Shown here: positions 23,094 through 36,950 of the stretch, piece after piece
Layout of the letters: each line of letters opens with the position of its first letter
How positions within the stretch are numbered: position 1 is the stretch's first letter
From: Sodiomyces alkalinus F11
Lineage: Eukaryota; Ascomycota; Sordariomycetes; Glomerellales; Plectosphaerellaceae
NCBI RefSeq assembly: GCF_003711515.1
Contig: NW_021167085.1
Span: forward strand, 1,657,691 to 1,721,690
Length of the DNA: 64,000 bases
Direction: 5' to 3'
Program-made: the position numbers and the translations under genes
The notes under the pieces: generated by a model
Seen by the model: the letters and a program-made list of their open reading frames with translations, nothing else
Database searches by the model: none
Told to the model about the DNA's origin: nothing

Positions 23094-23777
23094 ATGGGCA
23101 AGGTGCGATTTTTTAGCCCCTCCGTTCCTCTGTCCCTATGTCGTCCTGCTCTCGTACAGATATGTAGGACGAGGGGGTACAGCGATATTGTGATGGCTGA
23201 CGTTCTTCGCCACACAGGTTCACGGCTCCCTCGCCCGTGCTGGCAAGGTCAAGTCCCAGACGTACGTTCCTCCCCGATCAATTCTCAATCCCTCGAAGCA
23301 TCCGACACCGTTCCTTGGATGGTCATCGATGATGGATCGATCCCCTTTGTCGGATAAATGATTTTACTGGACACAAACGCTCCATCCAAGCGCCTCATGC
23401 TGACCTGGATCCCGTTCACTACAGCCCTAAGGTCGAGAAGCAGGAGAAGAAGAAGGTCCCCAAGGGCCGCGCCAAGAAGAGACTCACGTACACCCGCCGC
23501 TTCGTGAACGTCCAGCTCACCGGTGGCAAGCGCAAGGTGAGCACCGAACGGGAGCCCATTCCGAAAGTTCTTTGGCTGGTCTATCTATGTCGGGGAGGGA
23601 GGGGTGTTTTTCTGCGCGATGACCGCAGTGGAGAAGAGACCACGAGATGGAAGAGAGAGAGACTTTCTTCACACCGAGATGGATGGAGAAATGATGTCGC
23701 GCGTCGAAACGGAGACAGATGGGACCCAGGCTAACGCAACACCACCCACACAGATGAACCCCAACCCCGGCACTTAA
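23094..23777 (+). CDS. rps30: 40S ribosomal protein S30
   Basis: Four exons (23094-23102, 23218-23261, 23425-23536, 23754-23777) give 62 residues, the normal length of fungal S30. The pieces are [38 protein letters not shown]...GGKRK and MNPNPGT, an almost invariant eukaryotic S30 sequence. Phases are 0, 2 and 0. The first exon is only 9 nt and the last 24 nt, with introns of 115, 163 and 217 nt, so introns exceed coding sequence. The first donor is GTGCGA, weaker than usual. There is no ubiquitin-like fusion, as expected for fungi. It is a cytosolic small-subunit protein near the decoding centre. Confidence 0.97.
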
Positions 23778-25691
23778 AGCAACTCATTCTCCTTTTTCCC
23801 ATCGGCGTTATCCATTTTCTCAACGACTCTAGGAATGTCTTGGTAACGGCATGAAGGCATGAGGGTTATTGGAATTGAACGGGAATGTTCTTGTTAGCCA
23901 TACATGCGTGAGATTTAGGGGAGCAAGGAAAGGGAGGGCGGGGTGGTTCGACAGGCCGTCGGGCCGCCCCCCGTCGTCGGATGTGCGGCAAAATGAAAAT
24001 TTGAGCTCATCCTATTCCCGACGGCTTGCTTGCGAATTGCAAAATCGCTCGTGGGAAAGTCTTTGCACACACTCAGACACACATGTGTAGTGTTGTGCTA
24101 CTTGTAACTTCGACATATGGACATTGTCGAAAAAGGGCACGATGGGGAAATAAACATTTGATATTTTCTCTCTTTCTCACACTCGCTTTCGTCATACAAC
24201 AACATGTGCAATGCCAAAAGCCGGATGTGGTGCAGAGTGCGAACCGTCCCTGTTGACTGCCGGCCGCGTCCCAGGACTTTTTAAAGAGTCGCTATAGCGC
24301 CTTCATGCAGCAGGTCGATTCCTTCCTCGGCCCATGATGAAGACGCCGAGTTGAACGACGTGTTCTCTTCCCTGTCCTTACATATATGTGTGTCTGATAA
24401 CCATTCCCAAACCTCGACCCATTCTCACCATTGGGATTCGACGACCCTTGACTTTTCACCGGTGTGGTGTATGTATGTACGGTCAAAGCATCCACCTGTG
24501 CGCTTTCGTATGCCACGAAAGAGCAACAGCAATGCTTCTAGGTAACGGCCTTTCAACTCTACCCTATGAATGGAATCCTTCCAAACATCCACCGGCGGTT
24601 CCGCGCCGTCGTTCTCGGTCTATACTTGACGCCTATAACTCACACATTGTACCGTACCATTGGACGTCTCATCATAAGTATAGATCCATTGTGGTAGTCT
24701 CACTTAACGTTGTCTGTACCCATACCACGCTCATCGCATTGGAGGAAAAGACACATTGAATGTAGTAGAAAAGAGGTATCTCCATGTAAAATATCCGTCC
24801 CAGCATGCTGTTCTATGTGACAAACCCGACGAGGCCAAATCAAATCCAGAAACCCAAGTGCCGACAAAACGCAGCATATAACACCCGTAGCAGTCCGAAA
24901 GACTAGCGCCCCCCCCCCCCCCCCCCCCCCCCCCTCCTCCTCCTCCTTCCATATCGCCCCGGGCCACAGCAGCAACCTGCTTCAGCAAAGCCGTCCAGAC
25001 GCCAACTATCGCAAAGGACGCGCGGCAAAAGAATACCGGCGCTTCATAGCCAGTCGCCCAGTTGCGACAAGATCCGCTGTCATGTCCAGAGGGTTCCCCC
25101 ATGTCCCCATGCAGCGAACCGGTCCGACTAGGTTGTCCCTCCACCTCGCGCCACATTGAGTGTTCTCCTCGATCATCTCGATCATCATTACATGACCTCG
25201 AGGCGAACGCTAGAAGCTAGCCGAATACATGGGACGTTTGCCCCATCCGAAGAAGCAGATGTCGTGAAAGCCAACGAGTCTCTGCTCAGTCATGACGCGC
25301 CCCTGATATCTTCCGTTACCCGTGAATAATACGACTTCATAGAATCCAGTCCAACTGGGCCGGGTGGGGTGGTTTCCAAAGACACAAATAACCCAGGAAC
25401 CCGAAATCGAATCGTGTATCGCATAAACGCCTCGTAGTCCAATCTTTGCTCATCTCCTAATCGATCCGTGGAGAGAGAAAAGCTCAACGATCGTGTCGAT
25501 CCTCGTCTTCGCGGGGCGTCATGTCTAAAGAAAAGCGAAAGAGAAAGGGAAGACTAAACCCCCTCCCCAGTTGAAGTTCCGTGATGCGCCGAAAGAAAAC
25601 ATACAAGGAAACGTAGACATTTCCCCGCCGGAACCCAAGCTTGGTAAAACAACCGTAGTCCGTCCATCCATATGACCATGACGTCGACTCG
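23778..25691. other. Convergent spacer, no supported gene
   Basis: 1.9 kb between S30 (+) and nit-2 (-). It must hold the 3' UTRs of both. Short frames have no family features. It includes the poly-C tract at 24909-24934. Confidence 0.55.
24909..24934. repeat. Poly-C tract (26 C) followed by TCC repeats
   Basis: Twenty-six consecutive C, then five CTC/TCC-type triplets. It is the longest homopolymer in the window. Length errors are likely at such sites. Confidence 0.9.
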
Positions 25692-28600
25692 TTACAAACT
25701 CATCGTCAGCCATTCCCATTCTTGCGAACCAGTGGAGGGACCCCCCGAGTTCATTAGCGAACCACGTTGACCGCCGGCCCCGGAGATGCCCAGCATACTG
25801 CCCGGACTTGCGATCGGTCGCTGGGGCATGCCGAAGGCGTTGGCTAAACCGAGGGTCCCAGACGCCGACACGCTGTTCGTAGCACCAACAGAACCCAGAG
25901 GTCGTCCTCCATCGGTGGAGCCATTCGAGCTCTCCGGGCTATCGATATCCATGCCTGCGTTACTGTCTCCGCCTACGCTCTTGCTGTGGCGTCGCTGGCG
26001 TTTAGAGGACGCAGACAAGGATACATTGTTCCGAGGATGCGATGCAGCACCCGGGCCTGGCGTGTTTTTCGGCGGGGCGGCGGCGATAGGAACGACCCCC
26101 TTGCCTCCCACGGCGCCCACAGAGGACGCGCCGTTGAACGGGGTTGGAGTGCTGGTGCCAGTCGTGTTTCCCCCCGCTCCAGATCCGCCGGGGGAGGTCT
26201 CCCCTTCGTTGGGGCCGCCGGCGCGAACACCCCCCGCCAGTGTAACTTGAGACGCGTTCTGTAAAGTCGAGGAGATGGACAATGACGAGTTCTTGCGGGA
26301 GCCGATCCCGTTGGCGCCCTTTTTGGACCTTGTACCTGTACCACCGATGGGCAGACTATTGCCCGACCCACGGTTTCGTTTCTTGATAACGTCGGTTTTC
26401 AGACTGAGAGGCCTCACGACACCATGGAGCTTCAAAAAGAGACCGCAGGCATTGCAGAGCGGTTGGCCTTCGGGGTTTCGTCGCCACAACGGAGTCGTCT
26501 GCGTGAAGCAGTTGGTGCACGTTGTAGGGGCACCGTTGTCCCCTTGGTTGGACCCGGCTCCCTGCAGGTTCGTCGACGACCCGTGCTTCGAGCCTGGAGG
26601 GGACGTCGGCCGGCTCGGTGCGGCCGATGACAGACCAGACGCCTCGCCAGTGACGTCCGGGGGTGAGTGGGAGCTTGATTGAGCGGCCATACGGTCAAAG
26701 GGGTTGTTGCCACTGCTGCGGCCGAGATGAGTAGCCGGCGTTGAAGCCGTGCGTGTAAATTTTCCACCTCGCCTGTCCGGGTTTTGCTTGAATGACTGAG
26801 AGCGGGGCAGACTGCCTCCTCCTTCCCATTCACCGCCGGCATCGGTGGCGTCCGCCGCGGCATTTGTCGTAGTGCCTATGGTCACTTGCCTCCGCGTGGG
26901 GCCGCCAGGATATCGAGCAGCTTGCGTACTATACTGGCCAGGAAGCGAAGGGTCCCATCCAAGCGAGTTGTCATCCGCGGTGTTGGTTGGAGAGAAATCC
27001 TTGGGCAAGGAAAGATTGCGGTCTGCGAAGGCGCCTCCGTCTTCCTCGTCCGAATCGCCTCCAAATGTGAACATGTTCTCCTGCGAGAGCGGCACACCGG
27101 CACCCGGTGAACGAGTCGAGTCCTGGCCTTGGGTTTGGTAAACCTGCGTCGGGTCAACGTGGTCGAACGAGCTGGGGCCATGATGGTTGCCAAAAGAGGC
27201 CCCGGGTTCTGGCGCACTGGAGGCCACGGGGAACATAGAGTTGCCATCGGTCGGCGCATTGTACATGAACTGGGCTCCCATCTGGTTTCCGACATTCTGG
27301 GGTCCCGGTCCGGGATGAAAGGACTGCTGCCGCTGGCTGCGCATATCTATCGATCCGAAGTAGAATCCCTCGTTTTCAGTCATGGGGTGCGGTGTCGAGA
27401 CAGCAGACTGATAGGCTGATCCGGGAGGTGAATACAATTCGCCACCGTTCATGGCAGACGTGGACAGCGAATTGCCGTTATAGACGTTGGAGAAAGGACC
27501 ATGAGTCACCATGGGAGACGAGGAGGGGGAGAAACTGAAGCCTTGCTGAAAAGGCCCTGCGGAGGTGATGATTGGGTCATTCTCCATGTGGAAGCTCTCG
27601 AGCGGGAAGGCGACGGAATGCAGGTTGGGAGGCTGCGGCATGCCTGACTGGGGTGATTGGTCCAAAGAATACTCATGAAGCTCCGAGTCCGCACGCAAGT
27701 TATTGGCCATGTCGCCGGAGGAGCTGTTCACCGCTGGGACATAGGGAGAGAAGTTGGCTGGGCGTTTACGGGTCTGTGGGAATGGGCAGGCGCGGGTTAG
27801 CTCGATTGCAGGCATAGCGCAGTGAACCCAAATATTCGCCAGCAAGTGGCAGCCGCTCCAATACAGGTCAAAAACAGGCCATGATCACGATATGGGGAGA
27901 GCGCGGGGGCGGTCGCTGTAGGTGTCACAGCTAGGCCCCCCAAAAGAAGTGAAAAATCCACTCACGCGCCGGTCGTCAATACTCGTCTTGCGAGTGTGGC
28001 GTGTCACATAGTTGAATTCGTCTTGGGCCCTCCGGTGGCGAGGGGGATATGGGGCGGATTGGGGAACAAATTGCTGCTGAGCGGTCAAATCTTTGCGGGT
28101 TTTGATGGGAATGGCAGAGGCTGTGATGGGCGGCGCCGGCCGATGGTCCAATCTGGACTCGTCGAGTTGCTTGGACGGTAGGGGAGGAGATGCGAAGACG
28201 TCCGGGGTTGCGATAATTTCGGAAAAGATGAAGTCGTCGATATTCATGGGATCTGTATGTGTGGCGTGCTGTTCAGAAGTTTTCCGCAATTGCGCGATGC
28301 CGCTGGGGGCATTGGGAGCGCCCGTGTCCCGCAGAGCAGATTGGCGTGAAGCGGCTCTGCATGGCAGGACCAGTTAATACGACTGACACAGCCAAGATAG
28401 CAAAGCCAAAAAAAAAAGGAAGCGCTAGTTAGATATGAACCTGCAGTACAGTGGGGAGCGGAGAGAGAAAAAAAAGAAAAGAAAAAAAAAACAAATTGAA
28501 GAATATTGTCGGGGAAAGAAGGGCGAAGAGGGACGACCACGGCCATGGAGGAAAGACGAGGAAAGACGGGGAAAGACGAAAAAGTTCAAAGGCATTTGCG

Positions 28601-29087
28601 TAGCTTCGTCGTACCTGGACGCCATTTCCTCTTCCTGTTGCGTTCGCATTTTCCTCAGGTCGATGGCCATAAGGCGCCAGGATAGGTTCTCCATACGCTC
28701 CTGATTCGGCAAGCTTTGCTTCGTCCGGTGAAAGAACTTCCACATCTGGGTGACGAGGGGATCCTCGCGGCGTATTTGATCGAGGCCCTGGTCATCGGCG
28801 GTCATGATTGCGGGTTGCTGGAGATGAGGGAACGCGGCAGATTTCAAAATTCGGTCATGCGCACCCTTTGGCTGCTGATCAAGAGCCATGGAGAAGTCCA
28901 AGTCGAAGGTGCTGGGCGGCCTTCCTTTCGGCGTTTGCGACGACGACGACGACGACGAGGACGGAGGTCCAAGCCCGTCGACGGCGCTGGTGCCGTAAGG
29001 CCTCCGAGGGAAACGGTAATCGTGCTCTGTCGCGGCGATATTCATAGATCGGAAGGGGCTGGATATAGATGATGTGGTCGTGATCAT
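25692..29087 (-). CDS. nit-2: Global nitrogen regulator NIT2/AreA (GATA factor)
   Basis: Three exons (29087-28615, 28356-27966, 27773-25692) give 981 residues, near the family's usual length. Introns are 28357-28614 (AG|GTACGA...ATGCAG) and 27774-27965 (GTGAGT...CCACAG). Conserved AreA blocks appear in order: [18 protein letters not shown]-type [31 protein letters not shown] with [37 protein letters not shown] and RKRPANFSP. The single GATA zinc finger has Cys at about 707, 710, 728 and 731 (C-x2-C-x17-C-x2-C), followed by a basic tail. The protein ends EWEWLTMSL, the characteristic AreA/NIT2 C-terminus bound by the NMR corepressor. It activates catabolic nitrogen genes when ammonium and glutamine are scarce. 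An eight-Ser run lies near the N-terminus. Confidence 0.97.
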
Positions 29088-32000
29088 AGCTGGTTGTTCC
29101 CGGTGATGGCAAAGATGTACGGAGTACGGATACGGGGAAACAAGGTACGAATAGGTATGTGTATGGGGGTGGTGGAGAGGAGGGAGGGAAGGGTGGGAAA
29201 AGAAAAAGAAAAAAAAAAAAAGAGAGAGAAGGCGAGGAGATGGTAAGCGGGGAGCTTCGCTTCGTACAGTAGGCGAAGGTTCCCCACGCCCAGGTCTGCT
29301 TGGCTTTTGGCGCAGAAGCCCGTCGTCGGGTTGGGGTTTCGGTGAACCTCGAGCGACCAAGGCCTAACGGGGTGAATTGTGGAGGGGTTTTTTAGGGGAA
29401 ACCTGGGACGCGGGTTTTTTTTTTTGGCTTCGCCGGCCGGGGCTACTTGACTCGCACGGCCCCGCAAGCGTCAGATTTACGGAGTTGTTATGAGTGGGTG
29501 GTCCCAGGTACGTCAATTTCGTGTACGTCGTAGTTGTACTCTGTAACTTCGAACGGCTTTTTAAGGGAAACAAGTTTGTCCGAAAGAGTGGGTGGGTTAT
29601 TGGTTGTTACCCAGGTTCGACTGGCTGTTCTTCGTATGTTCTTCGTACCGTGTACGGAGTAGATCCACCTACTGTTTTCCTTCGACGGTCGCTCACGGAT
29701 TTCGATAATCGCATACTTCGTAGAATCGACATAGGTAATCGGCCTTGAATTTGCGTGGAAGGTCTCTTGCACGAAACAAGCATCATCGGTTACAGTAGGC
29801 GAGGCCCATTGTCCGTCGCGGGAGGAGTCTAGTCTAGGGAGGCGCGAGATGGGGAGATGGGGAGATGGGATGCAGAGTTGTTGCATGGATGCGTGGCTGC
29901 ATGGCTGCACGGCTGCATGGCTGGGCGGAGGGAGGGTGGGACACTTTCGAGAAGACGGGTTTCTGGTAGGTTATTCGCTCGTACGAAGTACATACGGCTA
30001 CTTCGTACAGAACTAACGTCGAACTTTTGGCTGCCGCTCACCGCTGGACCGGGGTGTTGGACGGGCCAGAATCCGACCCGACATGAAGGCGGCCAGTGCT
30101 GTACGTTGTATGGATGGGTGGGGCATCGTCCCTGGACAGGCGGGAACCTTTGAACAGGCACCCAGGCTAATAGGAACAGAGCCTGGAGCTTTGTCGAGTT
30201 CGGTGGATGAGCCCGGCTTTCCTCTCGTGGTTCCTCACAGCGGTGCGTTGCGGCGGCTGCAACTAGTCCCTACACAACGTACTCAGTATCCGCACAACCA
30301 CTCAATCCTTGACCCAATCACGCCCCCTGGCTCCGTTCAATGTGGATCTACGGGCTGTAGTAGAGAATGGGGATATGGCTCCGTCTCCACGAAGAGTAGA
30401 GAGGCGTATGTATCTGTATGTATGTGTCGGCGTTCTTTCTTCTCTTCATCTCCTTCAGCTCGTAGGCGTCCCGTCCGCGATGCGCAAATGCGGGTGTCGA
30501 GAGGGGGGAGAAATCTCCGTAGGGGATTTCTTGCGTCCCGTCTCCTTATTATTGAAGTATGTACTTTGTAGGCACAACGTAGGCATTTTGGTACGTATGT
30601 ATGTACGCAATGGGATTATTCGTCCTTGGCACCCATGTGGGTGTGCTGTCTGGTCTGTCGTGTGTCGGGTGAGAACGGGTTGGGATGGGGCAAGTTGTTC
30701 GGCGTTTACCACTGCCCAGCAAGCCAGTATTGGGGCGGCATCCAATATTAGGCAATATCCACGATCCGCACCATGAATCCCATCGTTCCTAGTAGCTCTA
30801 TTTTACCCGACAAAGGTTAATCGACCTTGGTGGAGACGAAGGCGGGGCTAGGCGAGAGTCGACTGATCGAAGAGGCGATTGCACTTGCACTTGCACTTGT
30901 TGATCGAGTCGTAAGGATAGGCAACCCCGATGCGGTGAGCGTCAGCCCAGGTTTCTCCTGTGTCGTAAGGTCCAGGGTAGTCGAGCGAACATATGTTTGC
31001 TGGTCATCTTTTCGCCAAATCCACGGTGCATGATGGGTTGGAAAAGCGAAGTAAGTAAGCTATGGGATAGTCAGTGTTATTAACAGCATCGTCTCTTGGC
31101 ATGGGATGTCGCTGGGTTAATTAGTCACGCCCATGACAGTGCTTTTTGCTTTCAGGAAAGGAAGCACCCCCTTATACCTGCCTTACCTGTTGCTTGCATT
31201 TGGGCCAACACCGTGAGTGGTGAGTGGGTGGTCCTTGCCTCATCCCCTGCCACTGCTCAATGCAAGAAGGAACAATGGAACTTCGAGCCCAGATCAGCGA
31301 CGGGGAGCTCCTGTCGTCGGGGGCCAATGTTACAGTGCTGCGTAACTCACGCCTTGAAGTATTCGGACATACATACAAAGTACCATTCCGTCCCAAAATA
31401 TAGGTACCAAGCTTTCCACATGCGTAGACAACCCGATATACACGTACAATCCGAATACTACCTAAGGTACTGTAGGTAGAAATACAAGGCAAATCATGAC
31501 AACCGAAATCGATCCCTGCCCTGGATACAACTTCGCAATTTACGTGTACGAATATCTAAGGTACACTTCGTCTGCCCCATACCTAACATACCTCAGCAAA
31601 GCCAAGTGTCATGTGTACTTTAGGTGGCTAGGATCGCATCTTATATAACGTCGAGCTAATTACTTCGTATTACTCTCTGGGTAGCCCGCCGCTGTTGCTG
31701 TCTGTCTGTGACCGTCGAGCTGCGAAAATACATCCAGATACACTGTACCATGCCGCGTGCTACAATCCAACCTCCAAATACGTTGTACGACAAAACGAAT
31801 CAAAGATGCCCCGGAGAGTGGGGGGTTTTGTCTCGGACAGGACCCATCGTCGTCTTAACGTCGTACAAGATCATCGGGACGAACAGGGAGGAGAATCGAG
31901 ACATGACAACGTCAAACCCCGACCTGGAGAACTACCTGAAGCAGTAGTAAACCCTATGTAAAGTGCTCCGTATTTGTGAGAGGGACGCTCAGCACCACTC

Positions 32001-35000
32001 GCATGACACCGGTAAGGGCAGCAACGGCCCCCCACACGACAGGGATCTGGAATTGCACGTTGTACACTACGGTATGTACATACGTACAGTACATGTACTG
32101 GACTGGGGTACCCTGTAACTCCAACAGACCCTGGACACCACTACCAACCACGATCCTCCCCCACGAGTTGAATATCCTCCACCCAATCAAGTCTGCCCAG
32201 GAGGCTTCTTCATAAAGTCGGGCAGGCAGTCGACAGTGCGGATAGAGTAGGAAGAAGGTAGTTGCCTTGTCAAACCGCTGTCTGAGATGAAACGCATTTT
32301 ACCGGGTGCGCAATAGTACACTATAACTGAGTCTGTGCATACGACGTATAATTACATACCTACGTTGTCACGCTCAATCCGCAACTGCGGCTGGCCCCGG
32401 GGGACGGGGACTACCTTGAAAACACAGACCTAACTCCTTCCTGGTGGGGGAGACTGGTGATCCGGCGGCTTTTCGACCTGGTATTCACCGCCATGACGTT
32501 GAAACCCCCAACTTCACCCCATACTCCATACATCCATACATCCATACCTACATACCTACATACCTACATGAAGGGTATTCCCCGACTAGCAGGTATGCGC
32601 CCGCAACTCGGTTATGGTTGTATGTGAACCGAATCATGATTGAAACGAACTATGCTACCTTGGTTAGATTGGAATACGTGTTGTACCTTATGGTCCGGGA
32701 TGGCGTCGCAAGGCCTTGCAACCTCAACTCGGCACTTCCCCTCTGTATCTGTATCGCCTCGCATTTAAACCGTTCCTCCGAAGCCGACACTTTCTCCCGA
32801 CGGGAACCCGCGGATTCAACAGCACGTTGAGATGGGGGTTAAAGACCTCAGACCTCATCGGACAACGTACCTTACCATGTAGGTACCTACGGATACGTAG
32901 CACCGACCTCGTCCTGCAGACAATAATCTCCGTCGGAGAGGGTGGCTCCATCCAGCAAGAATGACAATATCGCGCTAGGTTTTTTCCCGGGCACGTCTCA
33001 CCATCTGGCCTTGTAACAAGGGACACGCTCCCCCATGAGACCTATTCCGAGTTATTCCTGATGCATCTCACCCGAATGCTACTGCACCTCAAACCAGTGC
33101 TCTCTTTGTCCATCCACATGGCTGCTACTGGGTCACCCCCCGCTTGCCCCCACGCTTCTAGTCCACACAGGCGAGGGGGCCCCTTGTTTTGGATGACGAA
33201 ATATCGTTTGTCGACAGCAGCCGTATCTTTAGTACAATTAAGTCCGAACCTCGAATGCGACCTCCCTTCATGTTCTTCAGTTGTCCCAGCTTTATTTATT
33301 CGTACCGTAGCGACTCTCGCCGCACTACACGTAGCCTAGAACACGACACGATCTATCATCACACCATTAGGGTCTAACATTTACTTCGTAAGTGACTAAC
33401 TCGTTCGACATATGAGCTGTTTCACACCCTCACAGAAGGGAGCTCCTCTCTTTTCACATGTTAGAAGAGGCGGGCTCTCCAATTTACCATATGAAGCTAG
33501 TTGCCGTTCACCGGCCAGCTCCTCCGAGGTGACAGGCGATGTTTTTCCATACCTCGGGTAATGGGGCCTGACGATATTTCGCGCACTTGCTTTTATGAGG
33601 AGGGAGCATCCGTTCCTGGCTCTGGAATATGCCACATCCTGCTCCGATCTCGCATCCAAGGAGTCGTGACGACTCCTGTGAACAGTTCAATTGTCTGTAA
33701 TTTAGCGTCTTTGCCAGACCCGCCCGGCCATTTGGCCAGCCGCGAAATAAAGATGTGATTTGTGCGGTTGGTGCGGTTGGTCCTGCGGATATTTTGCCAC
33801 CTCGGGGCCCTCATGGGTTCTGGATGTCTCCGCCAACGCAGTCGTGCTCCAGCGGTCTGAAAGAGGACGGTTCTGCATGTCTGTTCTGGCCCAGGCGATG
33901 AAGTCTCCAATGCGGGACTGTTCGGCTGTGTCCTCGACGCTGATTCTGATGGCCGTCCGTTTTTCACTCTCGCTGCCATTCCCAGAGGTCCTCTGGGTTT
34001 AGAGACAAATACGCATGGAGGGTATTAGTTCTTTTAGGTATTGGAGTGCCATGTTGCGAGGGCTTCCTTGTTGCCGGTTGTGTCGCAATCTTCCAGAGAG
34101 CAGAGCCGAGTAAGTTGAGTTCTCGAGGGTCAGACATTGAGGGTTCGATTTAGGATTCGTTGTCGTCCAGATGATGGATAAGCATTTTTCTTTCTTTCTA
34201 TGCGCCGAATGACGAGACAGTTTCTTTTATACTTGGGTACAGGATAGCCATTGCCTCCGTACGCGTCGGGTGGATGTCCAGCTGCTTCATAGGGAGCTGT
34301 CTTATCATTCAGGGTCCTCTCCTTTTTGTCCAAAGGGGGCAGTTGTGTCTTAATCCTGTTCCATTTGCACATCGATAAAGTACAACGTCACATCATCTCG
34401 ACGAACCAGGGCCTTGTTGCTTATCTCTATCTCTTGCTATCTCCGTTCTGCCCTTCTCTGCGTGAAGGCATTACTTCCGCTATCAGACTATCCCTAGCAG
34501 GCCGCCAATTCCGCAGGGGATAATCCACGACAATATGCCTATTTCAGACCTCTGAGTTTCTGCCTTGTACCGACACGGGATATGCATAGCGTTGACTATG
34601 AGGAACCGATTGGCTACTGTTCCTGGCCTTATCTTAAGGACTGGATCTGCACTCCGTAGTATATCTATCTATATAGGCCTGCATAGGCCTGCTCCTATGG
34701 GTTTGAATTTGTCCAACTCGAGTCGGAGTTTCTTCCCGAAGAGACGTCCCCAATGAGGATGTTCCATCACCTACCCTGACGAGGGAAAGAAAAAACATGT
34801 TTCGACAACGGATGATTCCTCTGCTCGGCTCCGACCCCCATCTCCCTCCCCCCTCGTCGAGCTTAAACACCAACCGAGACGATGCCCGAGACGATGCCCG
34901 AGACGATATCCGAGCGCCGACGTCTTGCGAAGAAAGGAGGCGGTAACACAGCATGACTGTCCTGGATTACCTAGCCTCTGCGTCGGAGAGCGCAAGATAA

Positions 35001-36950
35001 GGGTCAGGAGTATTTTACGAACGACGTCTGGAAAGGGATAGTCTCGGTAGCCAGGAATGCGGTGCTTGCGAAGCCCAAATTGGGGTCCCTGGAGCATCGT
35101 TGAAGATCCAACTTGACGATAAACGAACCATCGAAACGCCCTGATAAGTGTGTCCAGCTCCAAGCAGGGCGATGAATCAGGCGAGCGGAAGTCGTCATAC
35201 AGAGAGCTATCTTGAGCTACGACCAGCACAGATCGAAACAACCAACACGGGACGAGGGCCGGGAACTTTCATCATGGACGAGCTAACGTGGTCATCCTGG
35301 ATTCAGCATGCTATCTACATGCACATCTTATCAGATGAGAAGAGGAATAAGGTGGGTGATGTGTGTGGAAACTTTGAGGGTGTGTAGCACTACGCCGCCT
35401 GTAACGACATCACACACCCTTCCCGCTCCCTCCGTCGTCCGCCGTCCGCCGTCCCCAGTCTTCGCTGCTGCTCTTACAGACAACGACCTGAGCCTACGAT
35501 ACACCGATCAAACTTATTCCAGACCCAAAAAAACAGAGCATGATATACCGCAGCACAATGACCTCAAAGCAACGACAGCGCCCTGCATCACCCTCCCGCA
35601 CCCATGATCCTCGTCACTAATCTCGAAGTGCTATCGACATGCTTCTAAAACCCAGTGCACCGCATACGCCGAGTCCGGGACCACTATTTCCCGCTTCGCC
35701 CAATCGATTGACCTACGATAATCGAGTTCAATGGAGACAACATACGCACTCACAGTGCTGACGTGGGGGTTCACGTGGAATCTCCGGTTCGTGAAGGGTG
35801 TTTGGTGCTACTCCCAGCATCTGCCCATTCCTAGTCCAGACCGACCTTTTCGCAGCTTCAGCGGAACGAACGTCGCGCCATTGCGAGCCAAATCCCACAG
35901 TGCGCCAGGCCTTCTTCAACGCGATCATCGTCGCGTTCGGTACGGCCCCGAGGAAACAACACTCGCACCCCGAGACTTTCCAGGCCGGCTGTAGATGACA
36001 GGGTTGGATTTCGGCCATGGGGATTCCATCCCAATGCGAGCTGGCCCTCCATCCATGAGGCGAGAGGCCCGTCTAAACCGGATTAGTAGCACCATACCAT
36101 GGATTCTCTGGCTCGCATCCTTTGCCAAGAGCACTGCAAGATAACCAAAAGTAGTCTCGCCCCGATCTGCGGCCGAACGCAAACACATTCTGGATATACA
36201 ACAGGTATCCGTCGAGTGATGAGGGTCAAAGAGTTCAGGAAGTGTTAATTTGGGGTAGAACAGCGTAGACTCGAACTTGACATTTCAGGGGAAATGGCCT
36301 CTCGGGTCTTCCACCACAGTGTGAAAGGGTAAGAACCCACGGAAGGCTTGGGCACTTGCTGAATATCAATAAGTAAGTGCCTTGTCGATACTTTAGACTC
36401 TAGTCTTACATGAAGAAGCGGCTCAATGCTTGGCCGCCCTTCACTCTTCGTGTTTTGTTTTGTCCCCATTTCCTGTGCCCATATGCTGTGGTCGAATCCC
36501 GCGCTCTTACAGACAGGCAGCGTGCCTTGGATAATTAGGTAGAGACCCTCCCCCGGATACGTGTTTGCGGAGCTCCGAACGAGAAGCCCAGGCTCGATAG
36601 GGCGAGAGCCAAAGAGAAAAGCAATAGGCTGAGCCTGAGAACAAATTCGCAATCCATTCGCTCCTCGCTCAAACCGACATGTGTGTGTACTCGCCAATGC
36701 ATCCATTCTTTCCAGCCTCCAACCTGGAAATACCCGTCCATCACACATCCAACATTGGTCATCAAGTCCGACGAAAAGAAAAGAAAAAAAGGGGCGTGGG
36801 AGGCGGGGAGAGTAGCCAGTAACACAACAACAAGAAGAGAAAAGAGAGGAATTTTTAACTCCCGGTACAGGACCGAGAATCGAAGAGGAATTAGAAAAAG
36901 CCCCTGCGAGCGTAATGGTGCGCTCGTGTCCTTTGGATGAAAGGCCGGCT
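29088..36950. other. 7.9-kb gene-poor region upstream of nit-2
   Basis: No coding region I can support on either strand between the nit-2 start and the dbf2 stop. Close to nit-2 there are homopyrimidine/homopurine runs (about 29190-29240) and a cluster of TACTTCGTA/TACGGAGTA words (29117, 29651, 29713, 29981, 29999, 31661, 33382, 34651). Short direct repeats include GATGGGGA (29850s), GCTGCATG-like units (29882-29925), GCACTT x3 (30881-30898) and CATAC/CTACATA units (32528-32572). It may hold a long nit-2 leader, noncoding RNA or decayed sequence. Confidence 0.5.

Noticed and set aside
23262..23424. C/D-box snoRNA in S30 intron 2
   Set aside because: An ATGATGG and a later CTGA are present, but the C box has a mismatch and no terminal stem pairs, so the evidence is too weak.
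36245..36290. tRNA T-arm-like AAGTTCGAGTC on the minus strand
   Set aside because: The flanking five-base stem does not pair and there is no D-arm or acceptor stem.
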